Shown here in pieces: positions 1 to 7,216 of a stretch of 49,457 nucleotides of DNA. Position 1 is the first letter of the stretch. Each line of letters opens with the position of its first letter. The stretch covers positions 1 to 49,457 of the forward strand of contig NZ_AYXG01000005.1 of the NCBI RefSeq assembly GCF_000564855.1, given 5' to 3'. Source of the stretch: Actinokineospora spheciospongiae. GTDB taxonomy: Bacteria; Actinomycetota; Actinomycetes; Mycobacteriales; Pseudonocardiaceae. The position numbers were made by a program, and so were the translations under genes. Under the pieces are notes generated by a model. The model did not search any database and was not told where the DNA came from. It saw only the letters and a list, made by a program, of their open reading frames with translations.

Positions 1-78
1 CATCCGGTTGAACACCTGTCCAGCGTCCTGGAGCTTGTCGGCGATTCGACAGCGAGTAGGGCGGCCACGTCGGATTAG
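1..78 (+). CDS. possible 3' end of an unidentified CDS of the integrated element
   Basis: Frame 1 is open from the left edge to a TAG at 76-78 and reads as a plausible acidic/neutral C-terminus (HPVEHLSSVLELVGD...). It is too short to name. It lies inside the integrated element that ends near 1890. The call rests only on residue composition and on a Shine-Dalgarno-like AAGGGAGA starting just after it. Confidence 0.3.
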   Translation, partial: HPVEHLSSVLELVGDSTASRAATSD

Positions 79-93
79 TTCAAGGGAGACGGC

Positions 94-276
94 GTGAACT
101 GGCCGCGGACAGCCGCAAGTGATTTACCTGCCTGCTCACCGCGGCGCCGGAGGAGGCGTGAGCCCAGCGCGACCCCCCGACGACGGCAGCGCCCGCACGC
201 CGGTCGCCCGCGTCTACGCACGTCTCAACGACTCTTCGCGGCCGTGATCGCCGCCCCGCTTGGTGGGGAGGAGTAG
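94..276 (+). CDS. possible small basic protein of the integrated element
   Basis: A GTG-started reading frame of 60 codons follows an AAGGGAGA ribosome-binding-like sequence with 4 nt spacing. The predicted product is very Arg-rich (runs RRRRRR and RRR near residues 18-31) and has no domain I recognise. Small basic ORFs beside a serine integrase are often excisionases (recombination directionality factors), but there is no sequence evidence for that here. The GC-rich DNA could also give such a frame by chance. Confidence 0.22.
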   Translation: MNWPRTAASDLPACSPRRRRRREPSATPRRRQRPHAGRPRLRTSQRLFAAVIAAPLGGEE

Positions 277-292
277 ATCAGGACAAAGAAGA

Positions 293-319
293 GCCCCGCC
301 CGTGCGAGACGGGCGGGGC
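293..319 (-). terminator. hairpin terminator behind the integrase gene
   Basis: A perfect 11-bp stem (GCCCCGCCCGT / ACGGGCGGGGC) with a 5-nt loop lies 19 nt beyond the integrase stop codon. Read on the minus strand it is followed by a T-rich stretch (TCTTCTTTGTCC), which fits an intrinsic terminator for the integrase. Confidence 0.7.
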
Positions 320-337
320 GGGGTGTGTTCGAGCTGA

Positions 338-1867
338 TCAGGAGGCCCAGAAGTACACGCCGGAGGTGGTCAGGTCAACGACGTCCTGGACTGGGGCGGG
401 GTGGCTGATAATTTCGAGCCTGGCGGGGTCGATTCCGTGCCGCCCCCGGACACCCTTCTTGACCGTCACCGCGGAGATCACTCCGCGCAGCAGTGCGGCC
501 TTCCCGTCGTCGTCCGCCCGTTGCCACTCCTCGGCGAAGGTCGTCCCGGTGTTCCTCTGCATGGCACCTCGGGCAGCGGGACGCCTGTGAATCTCCCGGA
601 GTCTCGCTCGCAGCGCTCGCCGCTGAGTCAGGAGGATTGCCTCCTGGTCGTCGTCCGCATCACGGAATCGGGCCACGACAGCGTCGAGAGCGGCCTCCAG
701 TTCGAGCGCCTCGTCATCCTCTTGGTCATCCACGATGATCTCGACCCCTTGGACGTCGCCGACGGCTGAGAGCACGCGCTCTACCAGGTACTCCTCAAGT
801 CTGGCGCGGGAGATCACGACCCCCGGGCACTTCTGGCCGTCCGCGAGTCGGGGCCTCCGTGTGCAAGACCAGACGGGCGGTTTGCCCGGTTGGCTGACCG
901 CGTGGAGGGTCGAAGTGCAGTAGGCGCACGAGACCAGCCCCCGGAGAAGCATGTAGGGCGCGTCCACGGTCTTGGTAGACGGTAGCGAGCGCTTGTCAAG
1001 GGCGCTCTGGAGCCGCGCCCACTCGCTGGGCGACGTCACCACCGCGTCGTGCGGTTGGGTGGGGAGCCCGTCCTTTCCCCGCACGACCTCGCCTCTGTGC
1101 ACCTGCCACCCTCGGAGGATGGGACGACGGAGAAGACGTCGAAGAGCGATGTCGGTCCAGCCTCGGCGGTCAGTCTCGGAGGGTGCCGACCGACGACGCC
1201 CGCCCTTGCCTCCGGGTGCTGGGAGACCGCGCTCGTTGAAGTCGTCCACGATGGCGGAGATCGGCTCGCCCGCGCAGACGCGATCCACGGCCTCCCGGAC
1301 CACGGGTACCCGCTCGGGATCGAGTTCCAGGCGGTAGCCGGGTCCGTCCGGCCGGGGGGCAGCCCGCCAGCCGAAGGCGGCGAGCCCCCCGCGGTGGCGT
1401 CCCTCACGAACCATGTAGGCGACCGCCTCGGTCGTCCGGGCGGAGATCATGGCGGCTTCCATCGCGGCGAACGCTTGAAGAATGGTCGCCACAAATCGGC
1501 CACTCGGAGTGGACAGGTCGAGATTCTCAGCGACCGACACCAGCGCCACGCCGTTCCGGTCAGCCTCCTCGCGGAGGGCCTCCCAGTCGGCGACGTTGCG
1601 CGCGATGCGGTCGAGCTTGGCGAAGATCAAGACGTCCGTCAAACTCCACTGGTCGCGGACTTCACGGAGGCCGGGTCGGCCGAGACGGAGCCCCTTGTCT
1701 GAGCCGGACACGTCGAGGTCGGAGACCACCCCCGTGACCTGCCATCCGTGCGCCGCGGCGTAGGCCCGGCACACCTCCTCTTGACGCGCGGGTGATGTGG
1801 TCGTGTCGGTATCTCCGACGTAGGACGAGAGTCGGACGTAGATTAGAGCGCGGCGCGGGGCTGTCAT
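338..1867 (-). CDS. large serine recombinase (site-specific integrase)
   Basis: This 509-residue protein is a large serine integrase. The N-terminal resolvase/invertase catalytic domain has Y-x-R-x-S with the nucleophile at Ser14, then KLDRIARN. A recombinase domain follows, then a zinc-ribbon (CAYC near LLRGLVSCAYC, with later Cys residues) and a coiled C-terminal part, the usual order and size. The ATG at 1867 is chosen because catalytic-domain homology begins there; the frame is open further upstream only because it runs antisense over a host gene fragment. The ATG overlaps the TGA of the truncated oxidoreductase frame (ATGA) and has no Shine-Dalgarno of its own, so translational coupling to the host gene's 5' part is likely. 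It should join attP to a chromosomal attB and, with a directionality factor, excise the element. Confidence 0.93.
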   Translation of the reverse strand: MTAPRRALIYVRLSSYVGDTDTTTSPARQEEVCRAYAAAHGWQVTGVVSDLDVSGSDKGLRLGRPGLREVRDQWSLTDVLIFAKLDRIARNVADWEALREEADRNGVALVSVAENLDLSTPSGRFVATILQAFAAMEAAMISARTTEAVAYMVREGRHRGGLAAFGWRAAPRPDGPGYRLELDPERVPVVREAVDRVCAGEPISAIVDDFNERGLPAPGGKGGRRRSAPSETDRRGWTDIALRRLLRRPILRGWQVHRGEVVRGKDGLPTQPHDAVVTSPSEWARLQSALDKRSLPSTKTVDAPYMLLRGLVSCAYCTSTLHAVSQPGKPPVWSCTRRPRLADGQKCPGVVISRARLEEYLVERVLSAVGDVQGVEIIVDDQEDDEALELEAALDAVVARFRDADDDQEAILLTQRRALRARLREIHRRPAARGAMQRNTGTTFAEEWQRADDDGKAALLRGVISAVTVKKGVRGRHGIDPARLEIISHPAPVQDVVDLTTSGVYFWAS

Positions 1868-2025
1868 ATAGGCAAAATAACATTTCGGTTGTGCGTGTCC
1901 GCGTAGTTGATGCCCGCGCGCGAGACCTCCACCAGCACCTGGCCCGCGCCCGCGGTGGGGTCGGGGAGGTCGGCGGGGACGAGCACCTCGGGTCCGCCGA
2001 ACTCGGTGATCTGGATGGCGCGCAC
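1864..2025 (-). pseudogene. quinone oxidoreductase, 5' fragment cut by integration
   Basis: From a GTG at 2025, preceded by an excellent AGGAGG Shine-Dalgarno with 5 nt spacing, the frame reads as the N-terminus of an NADPH:quinone reductase / zinc-type alcohol dehydrogenase superfamily protein (RAIQITEFGGPEVLVPADLP, then QVLVEVSRAGINYADTH). A full-length relative has about 320 residues. Here homology stops after about 45 residues and the frame ends at a TGA at 1866-1864, 53 codons in total. The remainder of the gene is expected beyond the other end of the element, left of this window. The fragment keeps the host promoter and start, and its last bases overlap the integrase ATG. Confidence 0.85.
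1870..1900. other. attachment-site junction (attL/attR) of the integrated element
   Basis: The host reading frame of a quinone oxidoreductase runs down the minus strand to codons for YADTH (about 1891-1905). It then changes to an AT-richer sequence (GAAATGTTATTTTGCC on the minus strand) that does not continue the family. The integrase begins immediately beyond. The crossover therefore lies in roughly 1870-1900. The exact core cannot be read without the other end of the element. Confidence 0.7.
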
Positions 2026-2702
2026 GGGTTCCTCCTCGGCTCGACGACTGCCAGGGAACCCTAACCCCGGGTCTCAGCCCTGGCCCGCCCACGGCCAGTC
2101 CGCCGGTCTGTCGTCCTGCCCACCGGCTCCGCCCAGCATGACCAACCCCCTCCGCCCGACCCGCCTGCGCATTCCGGGGCTCAGCCTAGGGCGCCGCACC
2201 CGCGTCGTGATTCCCTTGTGGAGCCCGCAACCGCAGGTGGTGCGGCGGACCCGCGTCAAGCTCACCCTGGGTGACAGGTGTCCCGGTCCGCCTGGGCGCC
2301 CGGTCCACTCGAACAGCCGTTGTGATCACGGCGGGTTGCGCCAACTGCCCCACAGTCCGCCTCGCCATCGGTGAGCGGCGGCGGAAAAGGTTGACCCGGT
2401 CGGGGGGAATGCGGATTCACCCTCACCCCGGGCCGAGTCACCGGAATTACCCGGGTGGGCCGCCGGTCCGTGGGGGATTCACGCACGTCAGCCCGCATTG
2501 GGCTGTTCGGGTGGGTGAGTGAGTTGATCACTCACGTTTGGTGATCGGGTCAGAACGAGAGCTTCTGCACGTTCACCCGTTACGCAGGGACTCTCCACAT
2601 CGACGTATCTGATGCCCACACCTTTGCTCTACTACCAATGAGCAGGTCGGTGTGAGTGCACATACCGACCGTGACCGACGACCTGTACCGGGGTGGCACT
2701 TC
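2026..2702. other. 677-bp intergenic region between divergent genes
   Basis: No convincing gene is present; the open frames here are short and have no recognisable product. The region must contain the promoter of the interrupted quinone oxidoreductase (leftward) and of the S8 protease (rightward). The only distinct structure I see is the pair of overlapping inverted repeats at 2516-2547. Confidence 0.6.
2516..2547. promoter_or_regulatory. overlapping inverted repeats upstream of the S8 protease gene
   Basis: GTGAGTGA (2516-2523) is repeated in inverse as TCACTCAC (2529-2536) with a 5-nt spacer. The overlapping GATCAC (2527-2532) is mirrored by GTGATC (2542-2547). Only one of the two hairpins can form at a time. 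The position, about 155-190 bp before the protease start, suits an operator, but no cognate regulator is encoded nearby. Confidence 0.4.
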
Positions 2703-4400
2703 ATGGCGAGCATGGACCCATACGGCGATCAGCACACCACAGACCTGGGCGGCGGGGAGGCCGACGGGGTCTGCGAGGTGGCCGGTCCCCCGCCAACCGT
2801 CCTCATGCGTCACCGGGCGAGGTTCCTCGACCCGTCCACCGCGCTGCCCGGCCGCGGCCACCGGCGGCCGGATTCCACGGCGTACCGCACCGACACCCTG
2901 CTGGTGCCGCTGCGCCTGGCCCGCGACGCCGCGCTGATCGCCCGGTTCAACGAGGCCATCGCCTCGCTGGGCGCCGAACTGGTGGTGCGCCTGCCGCGCA
3001 CGCCGCGGTGGGCCGCCGCGCTGGAGTCCTTCGACGACGGGTTCGCCGTGCCGGTGCTGGTGCGCTGCCTGGAGGACTCCGACGCCGACGAGAGCCCGGA
3101 CCCGTGGTGCGTGCTGGTGCGGCTGCGCCGCCGGTTCCCCGACGCCGACCTGGAGGGGATCGGCCTGGAGCACCTGGCGCTGGCGGCGTCGGTGCGGATG
3201 GAGGGCGCACCCTTCGGCAGCGGGGTCCCCTTCGGCAGCGGCGTGCCGTTCGGCAGCGGCGTCCCCTTCGGCAGTGGTGTTCCGTTCGGCAGTGGAGTCG
3301 GGGGTGGCGGCGTGGCGTTGGCGACCGGGAACCGCAATCCGGTCCGGGTGTTCCTGCCCGAACCGCGCCGGGTGGCCGACCCGGCCGATCTGGTCGCCGG
3401 GCGGCGGCCGGTGGTGGCGGTGCTCGACACCGGCATCGGCGAGCACCCGTGGCTGACCGTCGGCGACCCCTGCGACGACCCGGTGGTGCAGGTGTCCGTG
3501 GAGTTCCAGGGGCTGCTGGCCGACCTGGAGGCGACCATGGTCGACGCCAGCGGCGCGGTCATGCCGCCGCTGGTGTCCCCGAACGACCAGCGCGACGTGC
3601 TGCAACCGCTGCTGGGCGTCACCGACTCGCACTCCGGGCACGGCACGTTCGTCACCGGCCTGGTGTTCCAGAACTGCCCGGACGCGCGCATCCTGTCGCT
3701 GCGGGTGCTGCACACCGACGGCATCACCACCGACGCGTCGGTGCTGCTGGCGCTGGAGTGGCTGCGCGAGCGGGTCCGCAACGCCCTGGACAACGGGATC
3801 GCCGAGGACCTCGTCGACGTGGTGTCGGTGTCGCTGGGCTTCTACCCGGAGCACGCCGACCGGCAGACCGGGCTGCTGCTGGCCGAGGCGGTGCGCAAGC
3901 TGACCGACCTCGGGGTGGTCGTGGTCGCCGCCGCGGGCAACGACGCGACCACCCGCCCGTTCGTCCCGGCGGCGCTCGCGCTCAACCCGGACGGTTCCAA
4001 CACCGGCAACCCGCTGCTGGTGGCCGTCGGCGCGCTCAACGCCTCCGGCCGCACCGTCGCCGCGTTCTCCAACGAGGGCGACTGGGTCACCCGGTGGGCG
4101 CCGGGCAACGCCGTGGTCAGCACCGTGCCGCTGTGGCAGGGCCCGGAGGGCTCGGGCCTGGGCACCCCGGGCGACGGCACGCCGAACATGACCCGCACCT
4201 CCCCCGACCCCGACGACCTGACCACCGGGTTCGCCGTCTGGGCCGGGACCTCCTTCGCCACCCCGGTGGTGGCCGGGATGCTCGCGGCCAACCTGGCCGT
4301 CGCCAAGGACGCCACCACCGACCAGGACCGCTGCGTCCGGGCGGCCGACGCGCTCGCCGCCACCGACGAGCAGTTGCGGAAGCTGGGCTGGCTGTCCTGA
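2703..4400 (+). CDS. S8 family (subtilisin-like) serine protease, probably intracellular
   Basis: A subtilisin-fold peptidase with an intact triad: Asp in VAVLDTG (residue 242), His in DSHSGHGT (313), oxyanion Asn in AAAGN (413) and Ser in GTSFATP (517), numbered from ATG 2703. The roughly 165 residues before the peptidase domain match no domain I know and end in a flexible linker of five PFGSGV repeats (170-199) and a Gly run. I see no signal peptide, propeptide or membrane segment, so a cytoplasmic location is likely. ATG 2703 has GGGGTGG 6 nt upstream; a GTG at 2652 would add 17 residues. The next gene, 87 bp downstream, encodes a CHAT protease, so the two probably act together; one plausible idea is that CHAT cleaves the linker to activate this enzyme. 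A hairpin separates the two genes. Confidence 0.88.
   Translation: MASMDPYGDQHTTDLGGGEADGVCEVAGPPPTVLMRHRARFLDPSTALPGRGHRRPDSTAYRTDTLLVPLRLARDAALIARFNEAIASLGAELVVRLPRTPRWAAALESFDDGFAVPVLVRCLEDSDADESPDPWCVLVRLRRRFPDADLEGIGLEHLALAASVRMEGAPFGSGVPFGSGVPFGSGVPFGSGVPFGSGVGGGGVALATGNRNPVRVFLPEPRRVADPADLVAGRRPVVAVLDTGIGEHPWLTVGDPCDDPVVQVSVEFQGLLADLEATMVDASGAVMPPLVSPNDQRDVLQPLLGVTDSHSGHGTFVTGLVFQNCPDARILSLRVLHTDGITTDASVLLALEWLRERVRNALDNGIAEDLVDVVSVSLGFYPEHADRQTGLLLAEAVRKLTDLGVVVVAAAGNDATTRPFVPAALALNPDGSNTGNPLLVAVGALNASGRTVAAFSNEGDWVTRWAPGNAVVSTVPLWQGPEGSGLGTPGDGTPNMTRTSPDPDDLTTGFAVWAGTSFATPVVAGMLAANLAVAKDATTDQDRCVRAADALAATDEQLRKLGWLS
3210..3299 (+). repeat. five in-frame 18-bp repeats encoding PFGSGV
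   Basis: Five tandem copies of an 18-bp unit encode PFGSGV x5 between the N-terminal region and the catalytic domain of the S8 protease. Third-position differences between copies (GGC/GGT, CCC/CCG, GTC/GTG) suggest that the peptide, not only the DNA, is maintained. Confidence 0.85.
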
Positions 4401-4411
4401 CCGCCGGTGCC

Positions 4412-4445
4412 GCCCGCGCGGCGGGACTGATCCCGCCGCGCGGGC
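4412..4445 (+). terminator. hairpin between the S8 and CHAT genes
   Basis: A perfect 14-bp stem (GCCCGCGCGGCGGG / CCCGCCGCGCGGGC) with a 6-nt loop begins 12 nt after the protease stop codon. There is no T-run. It would end or attenuate the S8 transcript before the CHAT gene, which appears to have its own -10 box just downstream. Confidence 0.6.
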
Positions 4446-4447
4446 AG

Positions 4448-4491
4448 TACTGTCTACTGCCATGGCCGGTCGTCCCAGGGCAGCGCGGTGA
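4448..4491 (+). promoter_or_regulatory. -10 box and leaderless mini-ORF coupled to the CHAT start
   Basis: TACTGT (4448-4453) fits the TANNNT -10 pattern and lies 8 nt before ATG 4462. That ATG opens a 9-codon frame (MAGRPRAAR) whose TGA (4489-4491) overlaps the GTG start of the CHAT gene as GTGA. If transcription starts at about 4460, the mini-ORF would be read as a leaderless mRNA and would deliver ribosomes to the CHAT start. Confidence 0.4.
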
Positions 4492-7082
4492 GCGCGGGGA
4501 ACGCGCGCACCCTGCGCCGGGCGGGCGCGCTGTGGCGGCGGGCCAGGGTGGCCGTCTACGCCTACGAGTTCGCCAGGGCCCGGTCGCTGTCGGAGCAGGC
4601 GCTCGACGCCCTGGACAACGCCCCGGAGCCCACCGACCAGGACCTGATCCCGATGCGGGTCCGGGTGCTGGTCACCGCCGCCTACGCCGACACCGAGGTC
4701 GGTGAGGTCGAGCGCGGCCTGGGCAGGCTGGACACCGCGGGCGGGCTCGTCGCGGCCATCGCCGACCCGGCCAGCCGCTCGGAGCTGGAGCTGCTGTCCC
4801 GGGAGCAGCGCGGTTTCCGGCTGATCCGGGTCGGCCGCACCGAGGAGGGGCTGCGCACCCTCGACGAGATCGCCGACAAGCTGGAGCGGGAGCTGGCGAC
4901 CGGGGTGGGGGAGCCCAGCGTGCTGGCGATCCTGCACCTCAACCGCAGCCTGGCCTACATCGGGCAGGCGCACACCGCCGCCGCGGTGGCCGAGGTCAAC
5001 CGGTGCATCGAGCTGACCGAACAGTACGAGATGGACCCGACCATCGCGATCAAGGCCAGGCACAACCTCGGCTACGTGGCCTACATGTCCGGGGACATGC
5101 CGACCGCGCTGCGGCTGTTCGAGGAGTCGGCTCGGACGTGCACCGAGCAGGCGCCGACGCTGCTGCCGGTCGTCCGGCTCGACCAGGCCCGCGCGCTGCT
5201 GGCCGCCGGGCTCGCCGAGGAGGCCGCGCGCAGCCTGGACGAGGCGCTGCCGGTGCTGCGCAAGCAGCGCGGCGGGCAGGACGCCGCCGAGGCCGAGGTG
5301 GCCCGGGCGGCGGCGGCGCTGCTCGACGGCGACGCCGCCTTCGCCCACCGCCGGGCCACGTCCGCGCACACCAGCTTCACCAAGCGCGGCAACCGGCGCT
5401 GGGCGGCGATCGCCCGGCTGGCCGCGGTGCGCGCGCAGGCGCAGTCCGCGCTCGACGACCGCGGGCGCACGGTGCGGCGCACCCTGGTCGACACCGCGGT
5501 CCGGCTGGCCGACGACCTGCGCGAGCTGATGCTGGAGGACGAGCGGGCGCTGGCGCTGCTGCTGGCCGCCCGGTTGCAGATCCGCCGCCGGGACCTGGGT
5601 TCCGCGCGCGAACTGCTCGACGCGGTGCCGCCGCCGCGGTCGACGACCCCGATCGACCACCGGATGCTGCTGCGGCTGTGCCGGGCGGAGCTGGCCATCG
5701 CCGCGGGCAGCCCGCGCCGCGCGTTCGCCCAGGCCCGGTCCGGGCTCACCGAGCTGGGCCGGGTGCGCGACAAGATGGGCGGGATGGAGCTGGTGTGCGG
5801 CACCGCCGTGCACGGGCAGGAGCTGGGCGAGCTGGCGGTGCGGCAGGTGCTGCGCAGGCCCCGCCCGGACGCGCGCGGCCTGTTCGGCTGGCTGGAGCGG
5901 ACCCGCGCGCAGGTCTACCGGTACGAGCCGCTGCCGGTGTCGCTGCCGCGGGAGGTGGCGGCGAAGGCGGCCGAGCTGCGCAACGTGCGCCGGGCGGTGC
6001 AGTCGGCCCGGGTGGCGGGGCAACCGGTGGCGCAGTTGGAGAAGCAGACCGCGGCGCTGGAGCGGGAGGTGTCGCGGCAGGGCTGGTCGGCCGGGGCGCT
6101 GGGCAGCCCGCGCCCGGTGGCGGCGCTGGGCGAGGTGGCCGAGGCGCTGGGGCAGCGGGCGCTGGTGTCGTTCGCCAAGCCCGACGGCGCGGTGGTGGCC
6201 GTGGTGGTGACCGCGAACAGCACCAGGATGGTGCGCCTGGGCGACTCGGCCACCGCCGCGGAGTGGGCCGCGCGGCTGCACGCCGACCTCGACGCGCTGG
6301 CCCCGGACACGCTGCCGCCGCCGGTGGTCGAGGTGGTGAAGGCGTCCGCGGCGCGCAGCGCGGGCGCGCTGGACGCGCAGCTCATCCGGCCGCTGCTCGA
6401 CGCGGTCGGCGACCGGGACCTGGTGGTCGTGCCGACCGGGCCGCTGTACGCGGTGCCGTGGGGGAGCCTGCCGTCGCTGCGCGGCCGGTCGGTGGTGGTC
6501 GCCCCGTCGGCGACCGCGTGGCTCTCCGCCGAGCGCGCCGACCCGCCCGGGGGCAGCACGCTGCTGGCCCGCGGCCCCGGCCTCACCGGGCTGGTGGCCG
6601 AGGAGGAGCACCTGCTGGCGGTCTACCCGGGCGCGGTCACCCTCGACGGCGGTCGGGCGACCGTGGCGGAGGTGCTGGCCGCGCTCGACGGCGCCGACCT
6701 GGCGCACCTGGCCGCGCACGGCGAGCACGAGCCGACGAACGCGCTGTTCTCCCGGCTGGAGCTGGCCGACGGCCCGCTGTTCGCCTACGAGGTGGCCCGG
6801 CTGCCGCAGCCGCCCCGGCAGGTGGTGCTGGCCGCCTGCGAGCTGGCGCTGAACTACGTGCGCCCCGGCGACGAGGCGCTGGGCTACGCGGGGGCGCTGC
6901 TGGCGGGCGGGGTGCGCACGGTGGTGGCGGCCACCAGCCGGGTCGGCGACGAGGCGGCGGCGACCGCCATGGCCGACTACCACCGCGGTCTGGCCGAGGG
7001 GGTCACCCCGGCCCGCGCGCTGGCCGCCTCGGTGGCCCGCGACCCCTACCGCAGGCCGTTCATCTGCCTCGGCGCGGGCTGA
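4488..7082 (+). CDS. TPR-containing CHAT-domain (caspase-like) protease
   Basis: An 864-residue protein with a long N-terminal helical array of TPR type (Ala/Leu/Arg-rich helix pairs from about residue 15 to 450) and a C-terminal CHAT domain from about 600. The catalytic dyad is visible: His744 in HLAAHGEH and Cys784 in VVLAACEL. CHAT proteins are clan CD cysteine peptidases related to caspases and separase, and the TPR part normally senses or binds a partner. No signal peptide or membrane helix is seen. GTG 4488 is supported by an AGGG about 8 nt upstream and by overlap with the preceding mini-ORF stop. The adjacent S8 protease is the obvious candidate partner or substrate. Trigger and targets are not evident from sequence. 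Confidence 0.88.
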   Translation: MSAGNARTLRRAGALWRRARVAVYAYEFARARSLSEQALDALDNAPEPTDQDLIPMRVRVLVTAAYADTEVGEVERGLGRLDTAGGLVAAIADPASRSELELLSREQRGFRLIRVGRTEEGLRTLDEIADKLERELATGVGEPSVLAILHLNRSLAYIGQAHTAAAVAEVNRCIELTEQYEMDPTIAIKARHNLGYVAYMSGDMPTALRLFEESARTCTEQAPTLLPVVRLDQARALLAAGLAEEAARSLDEALPVLRKQRGGQDAAEAEVARAAAALLDGDAAFAHRRATSAHTSFTKRGNRRWAAIARLAAVRAQAQSALDDRGRTVRRTLVDTAVRLADDLRELMLEDERALALLLAARLQIRRRDLGSARELLDAVPPPRSTTPIDHRMLLRLCRAELAIAAGSPRRAFAQARSGLTELGRVRDKMGGMELVCGTAVHGQELGELAVRQVLRRPRPDARGLFGWLERTRAQVYRYEPLPVSLPREVAAKAAELRNVRRAVQSARVAGQPVAQLEKQTAALEREVSRQGWSAGALGSPRPVAALGEVAEALGQRALVSFAKPDGAVVAVVVTANSTRMVRLGDSATAAEWAARLHADLDALAPDTLPPPVVEVVKASAARSAGALDAQLIRPLLDAVGDRDLVVVPTGPLYAVPWGSLPSLRGRSVVVAPSATAWLSAERADPPGGSTLLARGPGLTGLVAEEEHLLAVYPGAVTLDGGRATVAEVLAALDGADLAHLAAHGEHEPTNALFSRLELADGPLFAYEVARLPQPPRQVVLAACELALNYVRPGDEALGYAGALLAGGVRTVVAATSRVGDEAAATAMADYHRGLAEGVTPARALAASVARDPYRRPFICLGAG

Positions 7083-7098
7083 GCGCGGCGCCCGCGGC

Positions 7099-7116
7099 CC
7101 GCCTGTGGACAGGCGG
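7099..7116 (+). terminator. short hairpin after the CHAT gene
   Basis: CCGCCTG / CAGGCGG pairs perfectly around a TGGA loop, 17 nt after the CHAT stop codon. It directly abuts the -35 box of the next promoter. The stem is short and there is no T-tract, so termination may be partial. Confidence 0.45.
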
Positions 7117-7146
7117 TGGACAGCCGGTCGCCCGGCTCCCTACGAT
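7117..7146 (+). promoter_or_regulatory. sigma-70-type promoter of the acyl-CoA ligase gene
   Basis: TGGACA (7117-7122) and TACGAT (7141-7146) match the -35 and -10 consensus, with an 18-bp spacer. Transcription would start near 7153 and give a leader of about 64 nt. The leader contains a 7-bp hairpin (GGGCCAC 7163-7169 / GTGGCCC 7176-7182) and a GGAGG Shine-Dalgarno at 7205-7209. Confidence 0.55.
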
Positions 7147-7216
7147 CATCGAACTGTGTTGTGGGCCACACCGACGTGGCCCGCGTCCCGCCCCGAATCC
7201 CCATGGAGGCAGTGCG

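Noticed and set aside
1868-2092. A 75-residue N-terminal extension of the integrase
   Set aside because: The extension is an out-of-frame reading of the truncated quinone oxidoreductase and does not resemble a recombinase; the catalytic domain starts at the 1867 ATG.
3210-3299. RTX-type calcium-binding repeat in the S8 protease
   Set aside because: The unit PFGSGV lacks the GGxGxDx aspartates of RTX repeats.
2580-6983. A 1467-codon open frame on the minus strand opposite the S8 and CHAT genes
   Set aside because: It is a GC-skew shadow of the plus-strand codons: Arg/Gly/His-rich with no domain, while both plus-strand products have intact catalytic motifs.
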